From an uncultured Clostridia bacterium (lineage in GTDB: Bacteria > Bacillota > Clostridia > Christensenellales > UBA1242), in assembly GCA_934746715.1 (NCBI GenBank), contig CAKVFI010000003.1, positions 62,001 through 126,000 on the forward strand: 64,000 bases of DNA. The letters run 5' to 3'. This document shows, piece by piece, positions 41,084 to 49,640 of this stretch. The translations under genes and the position numbers were made by a program. Every line of letters begins with the position of its first letter. Position 1 is the first letter of the stretch. The notes below the pieces were generated by a model. That model saw only the letters and a list, made by a program, of their open reading frames with translations, was not told the DNA's origin and ran no database searches.

Positions 41084-42868
41084 ATGCAAAACAATTCAAA
41101 CCAAAATTTTAAAAATGCAAAAAGGGAGTGGAATTCTCCACTCAACATCTTTTTGTCATTTGTTTTGGTTGTTAGTTTGCTTTTATCCTTTGTCAACATC
41201 ACAGGTGCATGGTTTACGGACGACAGCAGCACTGGCAAAACCATTTCAGCAATCATCAAAACAGGCGAAGCCAATTTGAATGTTTATCAGGAAGATAGCA
41301 CTGGCACACAAACGCTTTTGTCCAAATCTCTTCCAACTGGCTACACTCAACTAGAATATTTGCAAAGTGATGGTAACCAAAAATTTGACACAGGAATTAA
41401 ACCATCTTCAAATATGAGGTTTGTTGGTAAATCATATTTCCAAAGGACAACCACTGGTGCGGATAATTATCTTTTTGGTTCAGGTTCAAGTTATAGCAAC
41501 TTTGTTGGTTTAATGGCGACTCGTGGTAATTTTTGGGCGGGAGTTGGTTCGGCATCTGCTGCTATTGTGGATGATTTCCCAACAATAGAAGATTATTATG
41601 AATTTAACTTTGATTATTCTTATAACGAAACAACTGCAACTTTAAATTCAAATTTAGGGAATGGGACTTTAACATATTCAGATTCAACATTAACAACAGC
41701 TAACATTTATTTGTTTGATAGGTCAACAGCGGGCGGAACTTGGTTGACCAGATTTTATAGTTTTACAATATATAGTGAAAATGTTTTAGTGCGCAATTTT
41801 GTGCCAGCAAAAAATAGTTCAAATGTAATTGGCATGTATGACTTGGTTGAAGGCAAGTTTTACACCAATCAAGGCACTGGCACATTCACAGCGGGGGCAG
41901 AGCAAAAATCTGGTTCTGGCATTAGCCTTGCATATGACACAACCAACAAAACAAACAACAAAGTTATTGTGCTGCCTGATGGGTATCAAACAATTGGTTA
42001 TTTATCAGCAAACCAAGGAACAGCCGCAACAAGAACAGCAAGCATAAATATGGGAATTGCGTGGAAAGATGTTGGCAAGTTGGAATGTGATATTGAATTT
42101 ACATCAACACCAACACACAAACCAATGTTGTTTTCAAGTTATCCAACAAATCCATATATATGTTTTAATGACACTGGCATTGAATTTGTTGGGATTACTG
42201 GCACTGTTTTGTCAACAAATTACACCAAAGGTCAAATAATAAACAATGGCATAAAACATATTGAGTTAAATATAGGAGCAAACACTTCAACAAAAATAAT
42301 TTCGTTTGGTTCATGGCAAGATGCTGCATGGTCAGCAAACTGGAATGCTTCAAGCCTTAAAGCATATGACACAAATGGAGTTTTGATAAGAGATTATGTT
42401 CCTTGCGTTAATGGCAGTGGTGTGGCAGGTATGTATGATTTGATTGAAAGCAAATTTTACACCAACGCAGGCACAGGCACATTCACTTCAGGTGGCACAT
42501 CAGCACAAAACAAACTTAAATTGCTTTTGAAAAATGAAGATTTAGGTTCATCATTTGGTGTGAGATACAAAGTTACATTTTACGCAGCCACGGCAAGCGG
42601 AAAAGTGGAATTAAGTTCAAGCATAAGTGGCATGACAGCACCAACAAGTTCAAGCAATGGATTTGTGTTTAATTCAACCGACGGATATTATTACTATCAA
42701 AACAGCACAGGCGCAAATGCTATGTTTGAGTCTGCAACAAGCAGTGGAGCAACAAGCAAGTATCTTATGACAGGTTTTAGCATAAATTATACTAATGCAA
42801 CAAAAACTCTGCTTGGTGGCAATGCAATTTATATGGAAATTTCAGTGGAAAGTGTTAACATAAGTTAG
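41084..42868 (+). CDS. Surface protein: TasA-like N-terminus and two lectin-like repeats
   Basis: A 594-residue secreted protein. A helix (about 20-42) ends in ITGAWFTDD, followed by a small polar stretch and IKTGEANLNVY, the arrangement of SipW-processed TasA/camelysin proteins (AYFTD...AG.L.). The rest contains two copies of a roughly 200-residue unit, each opening with LP-x-GY (near 82 and 296) and closing with a segment like GMYDLVEGKFYTNQGTGTFT (near 250 and 448). This pattern is seen in concanavalin/laminin-G-like surface repeats. It may be fibre- or glycan-associated (inference). It lies 21 bases after hemW. Confidence 0.75.
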   Translation: MQNNSNQNFKNAKREWNSPLNIFLSFVLVVSLLLSFVNITGAWFTDDSSTGKTISAIIKTGEANLNVYQEDSTGTQTLLSKSLPTGYTQLEYLQSDGNQKFDTGIKPSSNMRFVGKSYFQRTTTGADNYLFGSGSSYSNFVGLMATRGNFWAGVGSASAAIVDDFPTIEDYYEFNFDYSYNETTATLNSNLGNGTLTYSDSTLTTANIYLFDRSTAGGTWLTRFYSFTIYSENVLVRNFVPAKNSSNVIGMYDLVEGKFYTNQGTGTFTAGAEQKSGSGISLAYDTTNKTNNKVIVLPDGYQTIGYLSANQGTAATRTASINMGIAWKDVGKLECDIEFTSTPTHKPMLFSSYPTNPYICFNDTGIEFVGITGTVLSTNYTKGQIINNGIKHIELNIGANTSTKIISFGSWQDAAWSANWNASSLKAYDTNGVLIRDYVPCVNGSGVAGMYDLIESKFYTNAGTGTFTSGGTSAQNKLKLLLKNEDLGSSFGVRYKVTFYAATASGKVELSSSISGMTAPTSSSNGFVFNSTDGYYYYQNSTGANAMFESATSSGATSKYLMTGFSINYTNATKTLLGGNAIYMEISVESVNIS

Positions 42869-43088
42869 CACTTTTTTTAATAAACAAAATTAACCAATTT
42901 TCTGTGTTTTTTATTATGCTTTGGCTATATTCCATTTAACCAGAAAATGGTAATAATTGTGTAATTTTTAAAAAATGCATAAGAATAATGTTTATTAAAT
43001 TTAAACAAATTTTAAAAAACTGTATAAAATTTTTTAGATAATATGTTATACTACGAATAGAAATTCAATTTTATAGGAGGGAAATAAA

Positions 43089-45149
43089 TTGAAAAAGAAA
43101 TTATTAAGTTTTGTTTTTGCTTTTAGCTTAATTATTCCTTGCTTATTTTTGTTAAGTGCCTGCGGAAATGATAAAAAGTTAAATTACATTCAAGTATCTT
43201 TGGCTGATGGTAAATATTCAACATCAATTTACGAGACCAGAGATTTTGGTAATACTACTGGACTTAACAATATAAAAATAAAAGCATATTATTCAGACAG
43301 TTCTGAAGAAAATGTTGAATTGTCTAATGCTCAAATAACCGTAAGTTTTTCAGCTGACGGTTCCGAGCAAAGTAGAGTTGCTAAAACTTTTGAAGAATAC
43401 ACTCAAATGTGTGAGGGTTCAAATCTTACAGCTGGCTTTTGGAGGTTAACTTTAAATTATAAAGACAAATCTTGCGAAGTTAATATCGATGTTCAAAAAG
43501 TAAACGATAATAGCAATTACACTTTAAAAGTTATAAGTAAAGTGGGAAGAAATATTGGTGAAAATCAAATTTACTATGGAACAAAGTTTAAAGGTATCGA
43601 CTATAGTGTTTTTAATGCCACTACTCAATTAGATGATAGTATGATCGAGAAAAAAATTTATATTTTAAATAAAGATGATAATTCATTTTATGACATTTCT
43701 TCACTAACACAAGAAGAAATCAAGGCTTTACCAAAACCAAGCGAAATTGTTGATTCTGGAAATTATTCTGTCGGTGAATTATCAAATGAAATATCAAATC
43801 TAGAATATATTGAACCAGGCAAATATTTGATTTTTGCTGGAATAAAAGAACAAGAAAATTTCCTTAAATCATATTCCGCTTATCAAACTCTTGTTGTAAA
43901 AAAATCACCAATCGTTGCAACTGCAAAGGATTTTAAGATTGATTTCACCTTTAACAAAGATCTTTGTAGAGGTGTCACTCTTGATGAAATGTTACATGGC
44001 ATATCAAGTGGTGATGGTTATTTATCTTTCGGTAATTCAAAAATAAATGGTGAACTATCATTACTTTTAAGATCTGACCTTGATGACGAAAATAACAATT
44101 CAGCAAATGATAACAAATTAACAAGTGAAACATTGATATGGCATAATTTTAAAGATTCCTGGGATGAAAGTGATAATGAAATTTATTATTATGGCACCCT
44201 TGCGGAAGTCAATCCTAAAACATATAACTTTGATAGCACTAAAGGTGAAACAAACACAATAACAACTAATGTTAAGTTTGTGCCTAAAGGAGATGAAAAT
44301 TGGGCTGAAAAAATTTATGCTGAATCTGAAGAATTTGAAATTACAATTATCCTTCACAGAACTGCATATTTAGCACCTACATTAGATGTTTTAAACGATC
44401 CAAACAACTTTAAGTATTCAACCGATAGCAATGGTAATCCTGAAAAAATGAAATTTCAACTTAATGCACCAGATTATGCATTGATTCCTTATGACGTAAC
44501 GCAAATAGAACTTGCACAACGCTTGAAAACAGAATTTGAAGCGAATAAATCTTATTGTATTTATACTGATGCTAAATTTGAACAAGATGAATTTGAATAC
44601 CTTTATGTTTGTTCTTCAGCTGTTGGTAGTTATTCTATAAAATGTTATATTAATCCAAATTTATATTATAACGATAAATATTTAACTACTCCTCCTCATA
44701 GAAATATAACAATCACAAAACACGATAAAACAAGCGAAAATGAAGGATATATTGAATATAGCTGGACAATTTCAAAAGGAGATATTGCTGATCAATCTTG
44801 TTATTCTGCAAACGGTGGATCAATTAAATTCAATACAGATAATAAAACTGTTGAATTAAAATTTGGAGAATATGATAATTATAAAGACGTCAATTTTGTT
44901 TGGGAAGCAATGCCTGCTGGAACTTATACATATCAAGGTAGCGAACTTACAAGCAATATTACCGGACAATTTAAATCAATTGATGGTAAAGATTCAAGGT
45001 ATAAAAAGTTTGAATTAACAACTGACTTAACAACCCTTGGAAGCATAGCGAATTATTATAATTTATATATAAAAATTTCTTATTCTGGTGATGACAACTG
45101 GGATCCTTTTGAACAATATTTACTTGTTCAAATATATAAGAATAACTAA
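43089..45149 (+). CDS. Large putative lipoprotein
   Basis: A 686-residue protein with a classic lipoprotein signal: MKKKLLSF, a hydrophobic stretch, and lipobox LLSAC with cysteine near residue 20. The mature part is acidic with beta-rich, immunoglobulin-like stretches, and no family I recognise. The start is a TTG preceded by AGGAGGGAAA, the strongest ribosome site in the window. Codon choice differs from the neighbours: Gly is mostly GGT/GGA rather than GGC, and Leu and Asn favour TTA/CTT and AAT. That, and its place inside a conserved gene cluster, suggest acquisition by transfer. Confidence 0.8.
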   Translation: MKKKLLSFVFAFSLIIPCLFLLSACGNDKKLNYIQVSLADGKYSTSIYETRDFGNTTGLNNIKIKAYYSDSSEENVELSNAQITVSFSADGSEQSRVAKTFEEYTQMCEGSNLTAGFWRLTLNYKDKSCEVNIDVQKVNDNSNYTLKVISKVGRNIGENQIYYGTKFKGIDYSVFNATTQLDDSMIEKKIYILNKDDNSFYDISSLTQEEIKALPKPSEIVDSGNYSVGELSNEISNLEYIEPGKYLIFAGIKEQENFLKSYSAYQTLVVKKSPIVATAKDFKIDFTFNKDLCRGVTLDEMLHGISSGDGYLSFGNSKINGELSLLLRSDLDDENNNSANDNKLTSETLIWHNFKDSWDESDNEIYYYGTLAEVNPKTYNFDSTKGETNTITTNVKFVPKGDENWAEKIYAESEEFEITIILHRTAYLAPTLDVLNDPNNFKYSTDSNGNPEKMKFQLNAPDYALIPYDVTQIELAQRLKTEFEANKSYCIYTDAKFEQDEFEYLYVCSSAVGSYSIKCYINPNLYYNDKYLTTPPHRNITITKHDKTSENEGYIEYSWTISKGDIADQSCYSANGGSIKFNTDNKTVELKFGEYDNYKDVNFVWEAMPAGTYTYQGSELTSNITGQFKSIDGKDSRYKKFELTTDLTTLGSIANYYNLYIKISYSGDDNWDPFEQYLLVQIYKNN

Positions 45150-45173
45150 CAATATAACTACTTTTTATTAAAG

Positions 45174-45210
45174 CAAAAAAAATACAACCGAGCAAGGTTG
45201 TATTTTTTGT
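45174..45210. terminator. Bidirectional terminator
   Basis: AATACAACC/GGTTGTATT stem with A and T flanks between the convergent genes at 43089 and 45222. Confidence 0.85.
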
Positions 45211-45221
45211 GTTTTGTTTTC

Positions 45222-45641
45222 TTATTTAAAGAAAATAGACATTCCACCTAATGCAAAGAATAGCACGCCACCAACTAATGCAATGGTTGGTAAAACATTT
45301 GCAAGAATCAATGCTGTAGTGCCTTTCCCATTGATTTTTCTTTGTTGCTTGGCTAAATTGATTGCTTTTATTTGAATTGAAGGTGTAAAAATCAAAACCA
45401 AAACTAAAACAAAAATACCCAAGCCAATATTTACCTGCCATGAACTAGCAACCAATATGAATGCAATCAAATAAACAATGGTGCTGACAATAGTTACAAC
45501 AATAGATAATTTCACTTTTTTGTTATCTTTTAATTCTTCTTCTGTTGGATTGCGATTGATTTCGGTATCTCTTTTTCTTTCTATTTTCCAAAGTTTTCCG
45601 ATAGCTTCAAACGTTGCCTTTAAACCTCTAAAAAATTTCAT
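45222..45641 (-). CDS. Small membrane protein, 139 residues
   Basis: Not recognised as a family. A charged cytoplasmic N-terminus (about 45 residues, with ERKRDTEINRNPTEEELKDN) is followed by three hydrophobic segments near 46-66, 70-90 and 112-137. AGGGAG lies close before the ATG on the minus strand. Codon use resembles that of the convergent lipoprotein gene, so the two may have arrived together, although a shared terminator is the only physical link. No functional motif is visible. Confidence 0.7.
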   Translation of the reverse strand: MKFFRGLKATFEAIGKLWKIERKRDTEINRNPTEEELKDNKKVKLSIVVTIVSTIVYLIAFILVASSWQVNIGLGIFVLVLVLIFTPSIQIKAINLAKQQRKINGKGTTALILANVLPTIALVGGVLFFALGGMSIFFK

Positions 45642-45799
45642 AATTACTCCCTTATGTAATATTATGAATAAATTATATCATATTAAATAAAGAATCACAA
45701 CAAAAATTATTTTCGTAAATACAAATTGTTAAATAATTAAAAATAAAACAATTTTTACTTTAGTTTTGATATTTTTTGTTAAAACATAAACCCCATTTG

Positions 45800-45829
45800 A
45801 ACCACGGGGCAATCCTGTGGTTATTTTTT
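45800..45829 (+). terminator. Orphan terminator-like hairpin
   Basis: AACCACGGG/CCTGTGGTT stem with a short loop and ATTTTTT after it, in plus orientation with no plus-strand gene directly upstream. Confidence 0.6.
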
Positions 45830-45872
45830 ACAAAAAAAGTTAAAAATTTTTTTAATTTTTTGACAAAAACAG

Positions 45873-45901
45873 TTGACTTTTATTAGCAGTATGCATAAAA
45901 T
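45873..45901 (+). promoter_or_regulatory. Promoter of the hrcA-grpE-dnaK-dnaJ operon
   Basis: TTGACT (45873-45878), 17-base spacer, TAAAAT (45896-45901). Confidence 0.75.
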
Positions 45902-45905
45902 AGAG

Positions 45906-45932
45906 TTAGCAATCAAATAATAAGAGTGCTAA
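45906..45932 (+). promoter_or_regulatory. CIRCE operator (HrcA binding site)
   Basis: TTAGCAATC, nine bases, GAGTGCTAA. The consensus is TTAGCACTC-N9-GAGTGCTAA; the left arm has one mismatch. It lies just after the promoter, where HrcA binding would block transcription. Confidence 0.93.
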
Positions 45933-45954
45933 AAAATTAAAAAGAAGGTGAAAT

Positions 45955-46989
45955 GTGAACGCGGACGAAAAAAACAAGCGTAAGCATCAAATCATATTGG
46001 TTGCGGTTGACAGTTTTATCAAAAACGCACAGCCGATAACAAGTGGTGGGCTTAACGAACATTTTAAAGATATCAGTTCTGCCACTTTGCGCAACGAACT
46101 CAATGCACTTGAAAGCATGGGCTATTTCAAACAACTTCACACCTCTGGCGGGCGAGTGCCAACAGCATTGGCTTACAAAGAGTATGTTGAAAGTATGTTA
46201 AGCAACAACAAATTGGATTACGACTCAATCAAAAAGGTGCAATCTAATTACGAAAACAGATCTTTGAGTTTGATAAGCACGTTGTCAACTTTGGCAAAAA
46301 GGTTAAGCAAGGCAACAAACTATCCAGCAGTTTTGGTTCAACACGGGTTAAGCAATTTGGAAATTGAAAACATTCAAATTATACCGCTTATTCAAAAGGA
46401 CGCATTGCTGTTGGTGGAAACAAACGCAGGCATAATTGATGACAACATGGCTTTGGACAGCAACATTGACCGCAGCGCATGTTTGGAAGCGGGCGACTAT
46501 CTAACCAAGCATTTCAAAGGCAAAACAATCGGTTATATGATTGAAAACATCAATTCCGTTTGCTTGTCGGCTGGCAGTCAAATTTTAAGTTTTAAAGATT
46601 TGATTGACGGTGTTGCAAATGCTTTAATTCAAGTTATTCAAACCAAATGTGATGTGTCAAATGAAAATCCAACCAAAATGTTGGATGGCGCAACAAAAAC
46701 TGACTTGGACGAAGCAAAAGACGTGTTTGAGTTCTTGCAAGATGCGGACAATATCATTGACGTTGTAAAAACCGACACAAACGACCTAAACTTTACGATA
46801 GGTGAAAATTCAACCGATAGCAAATTAAAAGGTGGCATGATGATGAGTGCACCAATTGTTATAAATGGTGTGCCGATTGCAAGCCTTGCCTTGGTGGGGC
46901 CAAAGCGTGTGGACTACGCAAATGTGGCGGCTGCGTTGAAATTTATTGTAAACCAAATTGATAATATGAAAGGAGGCAATAGTGGCTAA
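45955..46989 (+). CDS. hrcA: Heat-inducible transcription repressor HrcA
   Basis: A 344-residue HrcA. The N-terminal winged helix has the family motifs PITSGGLNEHF, SSATLRNELNALESMGYF and HTSGGRVPTALAYKEYV; the GAF-like and dimerisation parts follow. It represses this operon by binding CIRCE and needs chaperone help to fold, which makes it a heat sensor in the well-studied systems (there GroEL). The start is GTG, with GAAGG about eight bases upstream. Its final eight bases overlap grpE. The CIRCE site right upstream indicates autoregulation. Confidence 0.95.
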   Translation: MNADEKNKRKHQIILVAVDSFIKNAQPITSGGLNEHFKDISSATLRNELNALESMGYFKQLHTSGGRVPTALAYKEYVESMLSNNKLDYDSIKKVQSNYENRSLSLISTLSTLAKRLSKATNYPAVLVQHGLSNLEIENIQIIPLIQKDALLLVETNAGIIDDNMALDSNIDRSACLEAGDYLTKHFKGKTIGYMIENINSVCLSAGSQILSFKDLIDGVANALIQVIQTKCDVSNENPTKMLDGATKTDLDEAKDVFEFLQDADNIIDVVKTDTNDLNFTIGENSTDSKLKGGMMMSAPIVINGVPIASLALVGPKRVDYANVAAALKFIVNQIDNMKGGNSG

Positions 46990-47620
46990 ACATAAACACG
47001 AACATAACAACACTTGCGGGTGTGAGCAAAATTGCGAATGTGGTGAAAACTGCACTTGCGATGAAAATTGCACATGTGGCGAAAACTGCACTTGTGGGGA
47101 CGATTGCACATGTGGCGAAAACTGCACTTGCAATAGCCAAGAAAAATGCAATGAAGATTGCACTTGCAATCAAACCAAAGAGTGTGAAACGGAAAATTGC
47201 AATTGTTGTGAAGATAAAACCGACTACTTAAATCAACTTCAACGCGTGCAAGCCGAGTTTGACAATTATCGCAAACGAATGGTAACTGCGCTGGGCGATG
47301 CAAGGCAGGACGGCTTTATGGACGCAATAACCCAGTTCTTGCCAGCACTTGACAGTTTTAAAATGGCAACTGCCATGATAACCGACAAAAACACACTTAT
47401 GGGCATTCAGTTTATTGAAAAAGGCATTTTGAACACTCTTCACAAAATGGGTGTTGAAACAATTGATGCAACAGGCAAGTTTAACCCAGAATTGCACCAA
47501 GCAATCGACACTGAAGATGCACCAGGTTTTGAGTCTGGCGACATTGTTAAAGAGTGTTACAAAGGCTTTACCTACAAGGGCAAAGTGATAAGATACAGCC
47601 AAGTTATTGTAAAAAAATAA
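46982..47620 (+). CDS. grpE: GrpE nucleotide exchange factor with cysteine-rich N-terminal domain
   Basis: Residues about 79-212 are a recognisable GrpE: a coiled-coil segment (LQRVQAEFDNYRKRM) and the C-terminal head (FNPELHQAID, YKGKVIRYSQVIV). It releases ADP from DnaK. The first 78 residues are unlike ordinary GrpE: after a His-rich start (HKHEH) come 21 cysteines, mostly as C-x-C-x3 units with a six-residue period (such as CTCGEN) from residue 18 to 50. This looks like a metallothionein-type metal-binding array. The start is GTG with GGAGG upstream, inside hrcA, so initiation is coupled; the array is in frame and downstream of that start. Confidence 0.93.
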   Translation: MAKHKHEHNNTCGCEQNCECGENCTCDENCTCGENCTCGDDCTCGENCTCNSQEKCNEDCTCNQTKECETENCNCCEDKTDYLNQLQRVQAEFDNYRKRMVTALGDARQDGFMDAITQFLPALDSFKMATAMITDKNTLMGIQFIEKGILNTLHKMGVETIDATGKFNPELHQAIDTEDAPGFESGDIVKECYKGFTYKGKVIRYSQVIVKK

Positions 47621-47640
47621 TTTGATGGAAAAAAGTTAAA

Positions 47641-47673
47641 TTATATGTTGCTCGTGAACTAGCAAACATATAA
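47641..47673 (+). other. Hairpin in the grpE-dnaK intergenic region
   Basis: TTATATGTT-GCT pairs with AGC-AAACATATAA (one bulge) around loop CGTGAACT. No T run follows, so it is more likely a stability or processing element than a terminator. Confidence 0.65.
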
Positions 47674-47720
47674 ATTAAAAATAACAAAGTTCACAAATAA
47701 ATTTATTAGGAGATATATTT

Positions 47721-49553
47721 ATGGGAAAGATAATTGGTATTGACTTGGGCACAACAAACAGTTGTGTTGCAGTTATGGAAGGCGGCCAACCAACCGTTAT
47801 TCCAAACAGTGAAGGTAGCAGAACCACTCCTTCTGTTGTTGCTTTTAAAGGCGGCGAAAGGTTAGTTGGTCAAGTTGCAAAACGTCAAATGGTTGCAAAC
47901 CCAGAACACACAATTTATTCAATCAAACGTGAAATGGGCACAGACTACAAAGTAAACATTGACGGCAAACAATATAGCCCAGAAGAAATCAGCGCTATGA
48001 TTTTAAGCAAACTTAAACAAGACGCCGAAGCATATTTGGGTCAACCAGTAACACAAGCAGTTATCACTGTGCCTGCTTACTTTAACGACAGCCAACGTCA
48101 AGCAACAAAAAATGCTGGCAAAATTGCAGGGCTTGATGTTTTGCGTATTATCAACGAACCAACCGCTGCAGCATTGGCATACGGCCTTGACAAACAAGAC
48201 AGAAAGAACCAAAAAATCTTGGTTTACGACCTTGGTGGCGGCACATTCGATGTTTCCATTTTGGAAATTGGCGATGGCGTGTTTGAAGTTCTTTCAACAA
48301 ATGGTAACACTCGTCTTGGCGGCGATGACTTTGATAACCGCATTATGAACCTTTTGGTTGAAGAATTTAAAAAGGAAAACAACATTGATTTAAGCACAGA
48401 CAAACTTGCAATGCAACGTCTTAAAGAAGCAGCAGAAAAGGCAAAAATTGAACTTTCAACATTAAGTTCAACAACAATCAGCTTGCCATTTATCACAGCA
48501 GATGCAACAGGTCCAAAACACTTGGAATACACTCTCACTCGTGCTAAATTTGAAAGCATGATTGCAGACCTTGTTGACCAAACTTTGGTTTGCACACGTA
48601 ATGCTCTTAAAGATGCTGGCTTAAGCAAGTCAGATATTGCAAATGTTGTTTTGGTTGGTGGTTCAACACGTGTTCCTTGCGTTGTTGACGCATTAAGCAA
48701 AGAAATCCCTGTAACACCATTTAAAGGCATCAACCCAGATGAATGTGTTGCAATTGGTGCATCAATTCAAGCAGGTGTGCTTGGTGGCGAAGTTAAAGAC
48801 GTGTTGTTGCTTGATGTAACACCATTGTCACTTGGCATTGAAACATTGGGCGGTGTTTGCACACGTTTGATTGAACGTAACACCACAATCCCAACAAAAA
48901 AGAGTCAAATCTTTAGTACTGCACAAGATAATCAACCTGGGGTAGAAATCAACGTGCTTCAAGGTGAACGTCAATTTGCTGCTCAAAATAAATCACTTGG
49001 CAGATTCCAACTTACTGGCATTCCACCAGCACCACGTGGCATTCCTCAAATCGAAGTTACATTTGATATTGATGCAAATGGTATCGTAAATGTTAGTGCA
49101 AAAGACCTTGGCACTCAAAAAGAACAAAAAATCACAATTACTGCTTCAACAAATTTAAGTGAAGACGAAATTAACAAAGCAGTTAAAGAAGCAGAACAAT
49201 TTGCAGAAGAAGATAAAAAGAAACGTGAAGTTATCGACACACGTAACAGCCTTGATGCAAGCATTTTGAACATTGAAAAGACTGTTAAAGATAACGCCGA
49301 TAAATTGAGCGAAGAAGACAAAAAACAACTCACAGACGCTTGTGAAGAAGCAAAGAAACACCTTCAAGCAGAAAGCCTTGACGAACTTAAAAAGGCAAGT
49401 GAAGACCTTATGAACGTTGCAAACACAGTGTTCAGCAAGATGTATCAACAAGCCCAAGCGCAAGCTCAAGCACAACAAGCAGGGCAGGCAGGCGCAACAC
49501 CTAATGGCGACAAACCAAAAGATGACGGCGACCCAAACGTGGTTGTTGAATAA
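47721..49553 (+). CDS. dnaK: Chaperone DnaK (Hsp70)
   Basis: A 610-residue Hsp70 with complete ATPase domain (IGIDLGTTNSCVAVMEGG, VITVPAYFNDSQRQATK, DLGGGTFDVSILE, VVLVGGSTRVP) and substrate domain; the linker is DVLLLDVTPLSLGIET. The C-terminal tail is Ala/Gln-rich and ends in acidic DPNVVVE. It folds and protects proteins with DnaJ and GrpE. AGGAGATAT precedes the ATG. Codon use is biased toward a restricted set, as expected of a highly expressed gene. It is the third gene of the CIRCE-controlled operon. Confidence 0.98.
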   Translation: MGKIIGIDLGTTNSCVAVMEGGQPTVIPNSEGSRTTPSVVAFKGGERLVGQVAKRQMVANPEHTIYSIKREMGTDYKVNIDGKQYSPEEISAMILSKLKQDAEAYLGQPVTQAVITVPAYFNDSQRQATKNAGKIAGLDVLRIINEPTAAALAYGLDKQDRKNQKILVYDLGGGTFDVSILEIGDGVFEVLSTNGNTRLGGDDFDNRIMNLLVEEFKKENNIDLSTDKLAMQRLKEAAEKAKIELSTLSSTTISLPFITADATGPKHLEYTLTRAKFESMIADLVDQTLVCTRNALKDAGLSKSDIANVVLVGGSTRVPCVVDALSKEIPVTPFKGINPDECVAIGASIQAGVLGGEVKDVLLLDVTPLSLGIETLGGVCTRLIERNTTIPTKKSQIFSTAQDNQPGVEINVLQGERQFAAQNKSLGRFQLTGIPPAPRGIPQIEVTFDIDANGIVNVSAKDLGTQKEQKITITASTNLSEDEINKAVKEAEQFAEEDKKKREVIDTRNSLDASILNIEKTVKDNADKLSEEDKKQLTDACEEAKKHLQAESLDELKKASEDLMNVANTVFSKMYQQAQAQAQAQQAGQAGATPNGDKPKDDGDPNVVVE

Positions 49554-49581
49554 TCATTTTGAAAAGATGTTACTCTAAATA

Positions 49582-49617
49582 GCAAAGAAGAAGGCGCAAA
49601 AACCTTCTTCTCTTTGC
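49582..49617 (+). other. Intercistronic hairpin between dnaK and dnaJ
   Basis: GCAAAGAAGAAGG pairs with CCTTCTTCTCTTTGC (one bulge) around an eight-base loop. It lacks a T run; it probably stabilises or marks the 3' end of dnaK mRNA. Confidence 0.7.
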
Positions 49618-49640
49618 AGTAAATTTTAAAAGGAAATTAA

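Larger units (their letters stand above)
45642..45954. other. Regulatory region upstream of hrcA
   Basis: About 310 bases without a gene. It holds an isolated terminator (45800-45829), then the hrcA promoter and CIRCE operator. Confidence 0.7.

Noticed and set aside
46825..47303. Cysteine- or serine-rich frames antisense to grpE
   Set aside because: They are mirror images of the cysteine-codon repeats of grpE and lack ribosome sites.
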